From positions 3,458,198 to 3,522,197 of the forward strand of contig JAVSMQ010000001.1 of NCBI GenBank assembly GCA_032027125.1: a stretch of DNA of 64,000 nucleotides, read 5' to 3'. This document shows, in pieces, positions 32,928 through 42,300 of this stretch. How positions within the stretch are numbered: the stretch's first letter is position 1; each line of letters starts with the position of its first letter. The position numbers and the translations under genes are program-made. The stretch comes from JANJTB01 sp032027125 (lineage in GTDB: Bacteria; Bacteroidota; Ignavibacteria; Kapaibacteriales; UBA2268). A model generated the notes under the pieces. It did no database searches and had not been told where the DNA came from. It was given only the letters and a program-made list of their open reading frames with translations.

Positions 32928-35243
32928 ATGTCGTGGCTGAAGAAATTTTTAATTTTTGCATTAATTGTGATTATTGAAAGTAGTGTACTTTATTCTCAAA
33001 GTATAGGTATTGGAGATGCGGCTGATTTTACACCTGATAATTCTTCATTGCTTGAATTGCAGTCAACTCAGCGTGGCTTTCTTATGCCGCGTATGACCCG
33101 GAATGAAAGATTGGCAATATTAAATCCTGCAAATGGCTTGATGGTGGTTCAGAATGATGACCAGCCAGGAGAACTTTCTGGTATTTATTATTATTACGCA
33201 TCGGGACCATTCTGGGTTCGCATCCCTGTATCAACCAACAATATGTGGTCACTCACCGGTAATGCAGGTATCAATTCATCAATTAACTTTTTAGGTACTA
33301 CAGATAATAACAATTTGGTTTTTAGAACAAACGATACAGCACGATTAACAATTCTTGGAACCGGAAAAGTTGATATAAGTTACGGGGCTGATGTTTACGG
33401 CAGCTTATCAGTGTTAAATTCAAATGGTTTTGGAACGGTTTTTACTATTGACCCTGCTCAGGCAGCAACTATTAGTTATACTCTTCCTAATGCGCAAGGT
33501 GCAGGCGGCACATACCTTAAAAATAACGGCTCAGGAATCTTAAGCTGGGATACTCCGTCGAGTGTTGCTTTTGGAGATATTCTCACCGGTACAAATTCTT
33601 CAGCAGTGATGACAGTAACGACTGGTTCTTCGATTTTGATTAGCGAAGACGGTATCATAGAATCAAGTAAATTCAAGGGTGCTGGCAGTCAGTCGGATGC
33701 TGTAGATTTGTTTACTGGTGAAGTCAGCGGTGTATTAAAGATTCCAAACGGCGGTACAGGTACTGATATATTGCCCGATGCCGGAACTGTAATCTACAGT
33801 AATGGCAGTGAATACAGCAGTACGGCTGTTGGTACACCCGGCCAGATACTGGTAAGTAACGGCAGCAATGCGCCTGTTTGGCAGTCTGATTTTACTTCAG
33901 ACCTTAATGACGGAAATATTTGGATAGGCGACAGCACTAATACAGCCGCTCCCCATATAATTACAGGTGACGGTACTATCTCAAACACCGGAGAACTTGC
34001 TGTAACCGGAATTCAGGGAAAACCTGTATCAACGACTCCTCCGACAAATAATCAGACTTTATTATTTAATTTGAATACAAATCAATGGGAGCCTGCCGAT
34101 TATGCATCGGGAGGTACTATTACATCAGTCGGGCTTGATTTACCGGATTCTGTTTTTATTGTGACAAATTCTCCTGTTACAACAACAGGAGTTTTGACAG
34201 CTACTTTCAGAGAGCAGGCTCCATATACTGTTTTTGCAGGACCGTCAGTACCGGGAAATGATATTCCTGCTTTCCGCACATTGACTGCTGCCGATATACC
34301 GAACTTGCCGGCAGCAAAAATCACCAGCGGAATATTGCCCGTCACAGTAGGCGGTACAGGAACAGATATAGCACCTGTGCCATATAGTATTATAATTGGT
34401 AATACTGCAGGCGACGGTTATTCAAATACTTTAGCTGCAGGCACAACAGGACAGGTTTTGGTAGGAAATACCGGCGGCGCTCCTACATGGTCGGATGCAT
34501 CACTTGATGCATGGGGGAGAACGGGTAATTCATCAACGAATCCTTCTGCAAATTTCCTTGGAACAACTGATGCTGCGGGGCTGTCAATCAGAACTTCTTC
34601 GACCGAGAGATTAAGAATTTTGGCAACCGGCAATATAGGTATTGGTATAGATAATCCGTCACAACTTCTTACGGTGAAGGGAAATGCACTGTTGCTACCT
34701 ACCGGAGCCGTTGCTGCTGAACTGCGATTCGCTGTCCCAGGCGATACTGCAAAATATACCGCATTAAGAGCACAGACGCAAACCGAAAGTATTACTTACA
34801 ATTTACCTGCTTCCCAAACTGCATTAAGGTTAGGATTAAGCGGCAATGTACTTGTCAATACAGTTACTGGCGGTACTGGAACTTTATCATGGGTTAATGC
34901 ACGTGATGTTGGCGGGTCTTATGTAAATATGAAGCTTACGCCAATTAACTCAGATTATACGGCAACCGAAAATGACCTTTTAATTGTGATTTCTACAGCC
35001 AGTAAAACTGTATTTCTCCCAAAAGCATCAACATGGCCCGGAAAAGTATATTATATAGTTTTAAATGCATCTATCTCGCCGGCAAATATTACAGCTTATT
35101 CGGGAGATCAGATTTCGACCACTATCGTATCAAGCAGTATTTCATTACAAAACGGTAATGGTAATGGTGCCTATTCAGGGGTGTTATTGGTTAGTGACGG
35201 CGGCAATAAGTGGTATGTCATATCTTCAAGGAGAACGGATTAA
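32928..35243 (+). CDS. Secreted fibre-like protein rich in Gly/Thr/Ser repeats
   Basis: I use the ATG at 32928 (MSWLKKFLIFALIVIIESSV), which begins a good signal peptide; a GTG at 32907 is the alternative. The 771-aa protein opens with SLLELQSTQRGFLMPRMT, a motif common in secreted Bacteroidota proteins with tail-fibre-like bodies. Repeats include WSLTGNAGINSSINFLGTTD and, later, WGRTGNSSTNPSANFLGTTD, and IPNGGTGTDILPDAGTVIYS and VTVGGTGTDIAPVPYSIIIG. No T9SS tail is present. A strand-rich, trimeric fibre-like structure is inferred. The small gene that follows after 2 bp is probably co-translated. Not a prophage: no phage genes are nearby. Confidence 0.7.
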   Translation: MSWLKKFLIFALIVIIESSVLYSQSIGIGDAADFTPDNSSLLELQSTQRGFLMPRMTRNERLAILNPANGLMVVQNDDQPGELSGIYYYYASGPFWVRIPVSTNNMWSLTGNAGINSSINFLGTTDNNNLVFRTNDTARLTILGTGKVDISYGADVYGSLSVLNSNGFGTVFTIDPAQAATISYTLPNAQGAGGTYLKNNGSGILSWDTPSSVAFGDILTGTNSSAVMTVTTGSSILISEDGIIESSKFKGAGSQSDAVDLFTGEVSGVLKIPNGGTGTDILPDAGTVIYSNGSEYSSTAVGTPGQILVSNGSNAPVWQSDFTSDLNDGNIWIGDSTNTAAPHIITGDGTISNTGELAVTGIQGKPVSTTPPTNNQTLLFNLNTNQWEPADYASGGTITSVGLDLPDSVFIVTNSPVTTTGVLTATFREQAPYTVFAGPSVPGNDIPAFRTLTAADIPNLPAAKITSGILPVTVGGTGTDIAPVPYSIIIGNTAGDGYSNTLAAGTTGQVLVGNTGGAPTWSDASLDAWGRTGNSSTNPSANFLGTTDAAGLSIRTSSTERLRILATGNIGIGIDNPSQLLTVKGNALLLPTGAVAAELRFAVPGDTAKYTALRAQTQTESITYNLPASQTALRLGLSGNVLVNTVTGGTGTLSWVNARDVGGSYVNMKLTPINSDYTATENDLLIVISTASKTVFLPKASTWPGKVYYIVLNASISPANITAYSGDQISTTIVSSSISLQNGNGNGAYSGVLLVSDGGNKWYVISSRRTD

Positions 35244-35245
35244 TT

Positions 35246-35623
35246 ATGAATAAAATAATAATATTTATATTGATTTTAATATCTCTGCCGGCAGCAGCTT
35301 ATTCTGCACGTATAATAAATAACGGTGCCAAAGTATTTCTTAATGATAAGGTATTTGTTAAAGTAATAAATCTTGAAATAAAAAATACCAATAACGGCGA
35401 GTTTGTTATCAGAGAGGCATCGGAGTTAAGAGTTGAAGGTGCCGATGTTATTAATGAAAACGGTACATTTATTCTATCCGATGTCTCGATTCTCGAAGTC
35501 AACAAAAATCTCATAAATAAAGATGTTTTTAATAATGAAAGCAGCAGCAAGTCAGTGATATCAATGAATGTTGTCAATTCAGGCATCATTTTTAATGAGA
35601 GCATTATTGAAATCGGCGAGTAA
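35246..35623 (+). CDS. Small secreted protein of unknown function
   Basis: A 125-aa protein with signal peptide MNKIIIFILILISLPAAAYS and a body of short strand-turn repeats (NLEIKNTNNGEFVIREASEL, then VINENGTFILSDVS, VVNSGIIFNES) resembling one or two turns of a right-handed beta-helix. It starts 2 bp after the fibre-like gene, so it is likely part of the same transcript. The ATG at 35246 is preferred over one at 35210, which would overlap the upstream gene and spoil the signal peptide. Confidence 0.65.
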   Translation: MNKIIIFILILISLPAAAYSARIINNGAKVFLNDKVFVKVINLEIKNTNNGEFVIREASELRVEGADVINENGTFILSDVSILEVNKNLINKDVFNNESSSKSVISMNVVNSGIIFNESIIEIGE

Positions 35624-35719
35624 ATTTCGCGATTCTTCGAAAGCAAATACGCTATAATGTATTTGAGTAAAACAGCACTTAATAAGTTTCTAAAGAAATT
35701 TCAATTTATTTATGTAATT

Positions 35720-36062
35720 AAAGTAGGATTTGTTCTTTTTCTACAAACAGGTCACCCCTTCGGAATTGAAACATATTTATATCGTAGAGATTAAATTGTG
35801 GTAACATGAGCAATACCCAATTGATTGTTATCTCGTAGAGATTATATTTTTTTACCAAAATTCAACCTCTACGAGGTAGTCATGTTCATCGGGGTATATT
35901 CTTGTTACCATAATTCAACTCCTAACGGAGTTGGCGGTTGTTGGTTTCAGGAGATTGTTATTCTACAAACAGGGCACTCTTACAGAGTTAAAATCAATTA
36001 GCTTCGCTGGTCTTCGACTTCAGCATTCAGAACTCAGCATTAGCTCCGCTGGTCTTCGACTT
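35720..36062. repeat. Run of short hairpin repeats with TAC/GTA loops
   Basis: Short palindromes of one type recur here: ATCTC-GTA-GAGAT (about 35831), CCTC-TAC-GAGG (about 35870), AACTCC-TAAC-GGAGTT (about 35917) and ACTCTTACAGAGT. Two carry the shared lead-in CTACAAACAGG. CAGCATT and GCTGGTCTTCGACTTCAG are repeated at the right end next to the lhgO stop codon. No gene is seen. The same hairpin type lies at 58610-58840. Confidence 0.6.
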
Positions 36063-36068
36063 CAGAAT

Positions 36069-37193
36069 TCAAAGAAGACTTCTTTTGACGTAGTTTGCTA
36101 TTGCAAGACATGATGTAAGTCCGGGGGACTCGATTCCAATCAGATTGATAAATCGCGGCAAACCTTTCGATGATTCTTCATTTATTATAAAATCCCTTAC
36201 CGGTTCGCCTTTTCTCTGAAGTTTTGGTCTTATGCCTGACTGGTCGGGGGATAAGTCATCATAGGAAAGGTTAGGGATATATCTTTTTGCTGATTCGTAA
36301 AATTTTTGCTGAAGTAAATCCGGCACGTAATAGTTTTGCTCTCTGTCATCCAGATACAAAACGTCGGGTCCGAGTTTTAGTCCGCCTGATAAATCAAGCG
36401 TGATGTGAACCCCAAGACCTGTAAAGTTCACAAGCGGTACAGGGTAAATTAGATTCTTTGCAATGCCGTTTAATCCTGTCCTTAATTTAAAATAATGTCC
36501 TTTGCAATAAGTAATGCGGTATCCGTAACGGTCAATATCAATGCCGGCTGATTCTGCAATCAAATCGGCTCCCAGACCAGCAGAATTTATGAAATAATCA
36601 GAGCTGACCTCGTATGTTACACCGGTTGTATCCTTAAGGGTGGTAATATATGAACCGTTTGAACGGCTGACTTTAGTAACCTCATGATTAAAAACATACT
36701 GGCAGTCAAATTCTTTACTTTTGGTTAAAAAACTCTCCATCAATAAATGAGAATCCACAATTCCTGATTCCGGTGAGTAAAGAGCCGAAACGCAGTTTAT
36801 ACCGGTATTGGCATCCATTACTACATTTGAATTAACTATTTTCAGTCCTTCAACTCCATTGTCAAGCCCCTTTTTTAAAAGCATGTATAACCTGCTTTCT
36901 TCATCACGATTAACGGCAATGATATACTTACCGGTTTTATTAAACGGAACACCCGATTCCAGACACCATTTGTATAAAAGTTTTCTACCCTCAACACATA
37001 ACTTTGCTTTAAGAGAATCTTTTTCGTAATATATTCCGGAATGAACTACCTCACTGTTGCGTGAACTGATTTCATTACCGAAAGACGGGTGTTTCTCGAC
37101 AACCAAAACAAATTTACCCGCTGCTGACAACTCCTTAGCAAGTGCCAGTCCTACTACGCCGGCTCCGGCAATAATGATATCAAAATCCGCCAT
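36069..37193 (-). CDS. lhgO: L-2-hydroxyglutarate oxidase-type FAD enzyme
   Basis: The 374-aa DAO-family flavoprotein opens with FDIIIAGAGVVGLALAKELS (FAD dinucleotide fold), followed by NSEVVHSGIYYEKDSLKAKL, a stretch highly typical of L2HGDH/LhgO where the HSGIYY His contacts the flavin region, and IYPVPLVNFTGLGVHITLD with DQSGIRPKLQ at the end. These enzymes oxidise L-2-hydroxyglutarate to 2-oxoglutarate at the membrane or quinone pool, repairing a by-product of central metabolism. The gene stands alone between two repeat-rich spacers. Confidence 0.9.
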   Translation of the reverse strand: MADFDIIIAGAGVVGLALAKELSAAGKFVLVVEKHPSFGNEISSRNSEVVHSGIYYEKDSLKAKLCVEGRKLLYKWCLESGVPFNKTGKYIIAVNRDEESRLYMLLKKGLDNGVEGLKIVNSNVVMDANTGINCVSALYSPESGIVDSHLLMESFLTKSKEFDCQYVFNHEVTKVSRSNGSYITTLKDTTGVTYEVSSDYFINSAGLGADLIAESAGIDIDRYGYRITYCKGHYFKLRTGLNGIAKNLIYPVPLVNFTGLGVHITLDLSGGLKLGPDVLYLDDREQNYYVPDLLQQKFYESAKRYIPNLSYDDLSPDQSGIRPKLQRKGEPVRDFIINEESSKGLPRFINLIGIESPGLTSCLAIANYVKRSLL

Positions 37194-37299
37194 GTTAGAA
37201 ACCTGATATTTTAATTTTAAATTTTGTTTATTTGTGACTATTCAGCCGGTTAACTTATAACCTTGTTTTCAATAAGAATATCTTTAGCCCAAATATTCA

Positions 37300-37543
37300 A
37301 AATCCCCCTAACCCCCTTGAAAAGCACAACTGATATGTTCTATTATTTTATATAAAACTCAACATTAAGTCATTCTGAGCGACAGCGAAGAATCCAGGCT
37401 GTTAATTAATGAATACATGGACTCTTCGCAAGCTCAGAGTGACTAATTCTGAAGTTTATGTTTAAAAAATCAAAGAACGTACAACCATGCCCTTAAAAAG
37501 GAAGAAACTGAATTCCCCCTTTTCAAGGGGGTTAGGGGGATTT
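37300..37543. repeat. MITE-like element with perfect 25-bp inverted ends
   Basis: The left end at 37300-37324 (AAATCCCCCTAACCCCCTTG and five more bases) is matched without error by its complement at 37519-37543. The 194 bp between contain no open frame but hold the block 37369-37443, itself with ends GTCATTCTGAGC and GCTCAGAGTGAC and inner GCGAAGA/TCTTCGC. It has the form of a nested insertion or a composite of two dispersed hairpin families. Confidence 0.65.
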
Positions 37544-37654
37544 CTTGTTTATTATTGTATAAAGTCATCATTATTATTACAAATTATGTTATTTTAGGTT
37601 AATCATACACGTTATTATAAATTCTCAATCTCAGGCAAATCAGTTACCATTCAA

Positions 37655-39286
37655 TTAATTTTTTAATAAGTTAATCTTTTCGATTACATGATTAAGATTA
37701 CTGTCTAATTCCAGAGATTTTCTATATGCTTCGAGAGCTAAATCATTTTTTTTCATCTTAATATATACATCACCCAAATGTTCAAAAACTTCTGCTGAAA
37801 TTTCTCCGGTACCAATAGCTTTTAAAATTGATTCCAGTGCTTTATCATATTCACCCATTTGATACTGAATCCAGCCGTAAGTGTCAAGATAAGCTGCATT
37901 TCCCGGGTCATACTCAAGTGAGAGTTGGGACATTCTCAGAGCTTTAACTAAATTTTCACCCCTTACAGCAAGTGAATATGCATAGTTATTATTAGTAGAA
38001 TGGTCTTTAGGGTCAAGACTGAGTGATTTTTCATAGAGTCGGTCTGATTCATCAAACTTTTTTAATTCCTGCCAGATGGATGCATACATGGTTATAAATA
38101 ATACATTGCTGCTGTCGGAATTATATAATTTTCTGCCATATTCCAGGGCTTTTTCAAAATTCTTATTCAGTATATATGCGTTGCATATATAAAAATCGAA
38201 ACGTACATCATCAGGGAATTTATTTTTACCGGTTTCCAGCAGTTCTAAAGATTTGTCGTAATTCTTTATATTAGAATAAGCTATTGCAGCATCAATATAA
38301 ACAAATGAGTTGGTATCAGCCAATTCGAAAGCCCTGTTGTAAAATTGACCGGTTTTGGCGGTATCGTGTATTAGAGATGCAAGTTTTCCGGCAATTGTCT
38401 GTGTAATCCATTCAAAATAAAAACGCTCGTCTATTTTTTGGATATATTTTTCAATGAATGTTTTATTTTCAGGTACATTCGATGATACTAATTTCAATCC
38501 GAGATTGTTATAAACATCTGATGCTTGTTTCGGTTCAAAAAACTTTTCTGATTTTTCAAGTAATCTGAATGAGTTGGCAAAATTTTCTTTGTCATTATAA
38601 AATTCAATGAGTCCCGAAACAACTTCATAATTAGAAGGCTGGTCCTTAACTACTCTTTCAAGAATTACAGCCATCTTATCGTATTGTTCATTTTGTTCAT
38701 AAGCAGATGAAAGCAAAATCATCATTTCAGTATCTGTACTGTCGGTAAGCAGAGTTTCCAATAATCTTACTGATTCTAAAGGATTATTTATACCTTTTAA
38801 AATTGCATATCTTATTTTATTATCGCGATTCGGCTCAATTTTGAGAATTTGGTCAGCAACCGTGAAAGCTTCTGCATACATGTGGCTGTTCGAATATAAA
38901 TTGAACAGAAGTTCATAAGCCGGTATAAGCAGGGAATCCATTTTTATAGCTTTATAACAGTACTCAACAGCGGCGAATTTTTTATCAAGTGCAGAATATG
39001 ATTCTGCCATAGCCAAAAATATACTTGCACTCGAATCCCAGCGTGAAGCCTCCTGAAATTCTATTATAGCATCGGCATATCTGCCCTGTTGCTTGAATAC
39101 CGAGCCGTTAGTTACCATTTGCCGGGCTAATTGCTTCCTTCCTGTACTGTCATAAGCATTTATATCAAATCCTAATCCGGCCAGATTCTTGAATTCAGTT
39201 GTTAATTCGGCTTTCGGTGTAGAACCGCAGGCGGTAAAACCAATAAAAATCAAAACGATTAATATACTTAAAAAAACTAATTTCAT
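37655..39286 (-). CDS. TPR-repeat lipoprotein
   Basis: The start at 39286 (MKLVFLSILIVLIFIGFTAC) gives a lipoprotein signal peptide with the lipobox Cys at residue 20. The 543-aa protein then carries many tetratricopeptide repeats over its whole length, e.g. YADAIIEFQEASRWDSSASI, KNFEKALEYGRKLYNSDSSN, and GEYDKALESILKAIGTGEIS. TPR lipoproteins act as scaffolds in outer-membrane assembly or secretion. It begins 72 bp after the giant RHS-type gene on the same strand and may be co-transcribed with it, but a functional link is only inferred. An earlier in-frame start at 39322 is unlikely. Confidence 0.85.
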   Translation of the reverse strand: MKLVFLSILIVLIFIGFTACGSTPKAELTTEFKNLAGLGFDINAYDSTGRKQLARQMVTNGSVFKQQGRYADAIIEFQEASRWDSSASIFLAMAESYSALDKKFAAVEYCYKAIKMDSLLIPAYELLFNLYSNSHMYAEAFTVADQILKIEPNRDNKIRYAILKGINNPLESVRLLETLLTDSTDTEMMILLSSAYEQNEQYDKMAVILERVVKDQPSNYEVVSGLIEFYNDKENFANSFRLLEKSEKFFEPKQASDVYNNLGLKLVSSNVPENKTFIEKYIQKIDERFYFEWITQTIAGKLASLIHDTAKTGQFYNRAFELADTNSFVYIDAAIAYSNIKNYDKSLELLETGKNKFPDDVRFDFYICNAYILNKNFEKALEYGRKLYNSDSSNVLFITMYASIWQELKKFDESDRLYEKSLSLDPKDHSTNNNYAYSLAVRGENLVKALRMSQLSLEYDPGNAAYLDTYGWIQYQMGEYDKALESILKAIGTGEISAEVFEHLGDVYIKMKKNDLALEAYRKSLELDSNLNHVIEKINLLKN

Positions 39287-39358
39287 TTTATATTGTCTCA
39301 TTGAATAAATCATTGTTTGCAAATTTACTTTTAATATTAGTATTAACCTGCTTATAGG

Positions 39359-42300
39359 CTAATTATTTTTTTTAACCTCAAAATTTATACGTTTTTTCCT
39401 TACATACACGTTTGGCAAATTGCTGTCAAAATGATTTGAATAGGGCAGAGGTATGTATTTTTTTCTGTAAAGTGTTCTGCCCGGGAAAATATCCTTTGAA
39501 TTAATTGATAAAGCATCTGTAAAGAAATTATATAAATTCTCATTAACGGCATTCTGAACAATTTTCATTTCCTGATTCTGCAAATGATTAAACGGCGAAA
39601 ATCCTGCCTCAGTCTGAGATACATTCCTCGCAGGTTTAAGGATATCAATAAAAGGAAAATCAATGGCATTACTTACTTTCGGTAAATAATCCTTAATTAT
39701 ATCAAAAGGAGAATTTAGATTTACTTTGAAGTCGTGCAGATTAGCTTTCAATATTTTATTAAATGTGTTATTAACCGCCAAAATCTGCTCCAAAGTCTTA
39801 AGATCGGCTGATGGAGGGCTCTCGTCATAAACATTATTAAATTCAATCTCAGAAAGAGGATTGGGAATACTCAGAATTTTTTTCAAAACCTTGGTTACAA
39901 CCGTCCCTTCAGGAATATCTGTAAGTTTGACATAATCATAAATCTTTTGAACTCCAAAACTTGTGGGTGTCTTTTTAATTGGTTCAGGCAGAATAGGAAT
40001 ATTGTAATTTTGGAATAATGTGTCTAATAAATCCTGAGGCAGTTTCGACGACAATGTGATACCGGTTTTGCAGTTGAGGTTTTCAAGAATCATCATTGGA
40101 GTAACCGTTGAAACAACGGATTCATCCAATGATGGTATTTCATAATTACTGAATGTTTTCAAACCGAAATTCTTAAAGTCATTAAAGTGTAAATTCAACT
40201 CATCATTAAAAATTTTATAAGGATTTGCTTCTTCCTTTATATTTATAAATCTGTTATCAAAAGGGTTGATTAACGTAAAAACAGCTTCCTCCGGAATTGC
40301 TAAGTATTCTCTATCAATAGGCTGCTGTCTGTCCTTGAAATCTAAATTATATGCGTTCAAAGGGTTTTCACCGTCTAAATTTTTCTCCTGAAGAAATTGT
40401 TTTATCATTGGGTCATAAAATCTCGAACCATCATAGTACAGCCGAAGCTGCGGCATATAAATCATATTGTTGAAACTTAGGAATCCAAGCTGTGATGTAT
40501 CCAAATCACTTAATTCACCCAGTGGAGATATATTTGCTGCAAGTGAATAAAAAGACCCGGCACTGTCACTATAACCTAAGATTGTATTATTATTCAATAA
40601 AATCGGAAAAACTGCTTTATTTGAATTTTTATCATAATAATATGAAACAGTAAATTCATTGAAATCTAAATAGTCTGATACTGTCAGCAGATTGCCCTTA
40701 TTATCATGCTTTGAACGTACAAACGGATAATCCTCATGATGGTTTTCAGTAAAAGTTGTAAAATATGAACTATCCCTTCCAAGTAGTCCGGTTAAATGAT
40801 TTCCCGGGCTGTATAATATGTTTACTGTATCTGATTCGGGGGATATAAATTGAATAAGTTTATTATCGAAATTGTATTTATAGGAGTATCTGTTGATTCC
40901 GTCAAATTTTGAAATCAAATTTCCTCTATCATCATAACCCAATTCAAAATCACCTGCATGAAGCAGCCGGTTAATTGCATTAAACTCCCTGACAATCTCC
41001 TGATTTTCCGTACTGATATACTTGATTCTGCTATCAGGTGTATATTCCAAAAATACTGTTGTATCACGGCTTATTTTGTAATTGATAATTCTTCCGGTTT
41101 TGTCATATTCAATTTTTTGAACATTTTGAAATCCTTCCTCAATTTCTGTTATTTTACCTGATAAATTATAGAAAATAATATATTCTTTTATAATTTGTCC
41201 GGCTGAGTTTCTGATTTTTATTGATTCTCTATCAGAACCGGTTTTTTCGTATGTATAAGTTAGTCCATTTGGCAATTGAATAATATTCTGATTATTCTGT
41301 TTGTTTATTTTAACCGATTTTCCATTTGCAATTTTAATTTCCTTAACAGTATTTTGGTTGTCTAAAACTAAATCGCGAATTGCAGAATTATTGATTTGTA
41401 AGAGTTTATCGAAGTTATTTGAGATATCAATATTGAATAATTTATTGAAACTTTTCTTTGAATTTTTATTAATACTGAAAAAATCCCAAATCAAATTATT
41501 TTCAATATTAAAAATATTATTTGATTTAATATTAATAGTGTTCAGCCATTTGTCATATCTGAATTCCGAAATAGATAAATCAGGATAGGTAATACTTACC
41601 GGTAAATTCTGTACATTATAACGAAGACCTGTCTCATCTGCTGTTTCATTTTTTATTATTATCAAGTTAGAATAAGTATCATAAAGATATTCGATTTTGT
41701 TGTTGTCATTTTTATCAATACTCCTGACATTACCTTTATTATCATAATTAAAAGTAAACCAGTTATTCGAACTATCGGTAATGTGCTCTATATAATTGGA
41801 ATTATTATAGCTTAGATAAGTTGTATAATCCATAAAGTCAGTAATTCTAATTATGTGCCCGGTATTGTTATATGAAAAAGTGTAAGAATTATCGGCATTT
41901 TGTAATCCGCTAATCAAACCTTCTGAATTGTAAGTAAGTTTATTTAATATTAAGTCATTTACTCTTATTTCCAATGGTTTATACTTGTCATTGAAGAATA
42001 ATTTATAATTTGAAAATCTGCTGTTCATTTCATCCGGTAAAAGTGAACGGTTTGGATACTGAAATTTGATAGAGTCATTTCCAATTATAATAGTAGATAA
42101 TTTCTCATTTTTATAAACATAACATTCATTATAAAAATTATTGAATGGTTTAAATATATCGAATTTGTTAAGTTGCCTGCCTGCATCATCATAATGAATT
42201 TTACCGCTTTCGTTTCTTAAAATTCCGCCAAATCTAAGATTATCATCAAATAAGTATGTTAATGTGTCTCCGTTGCCTATCAAAAGTTTGATATGATGAT

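Noticed and set aside
32907..35623. Prophage tail-fibre region
   Set aside because: The fibre-like protein has a signal peptide and no phage structural, integrase or lysis genes lie nearby.
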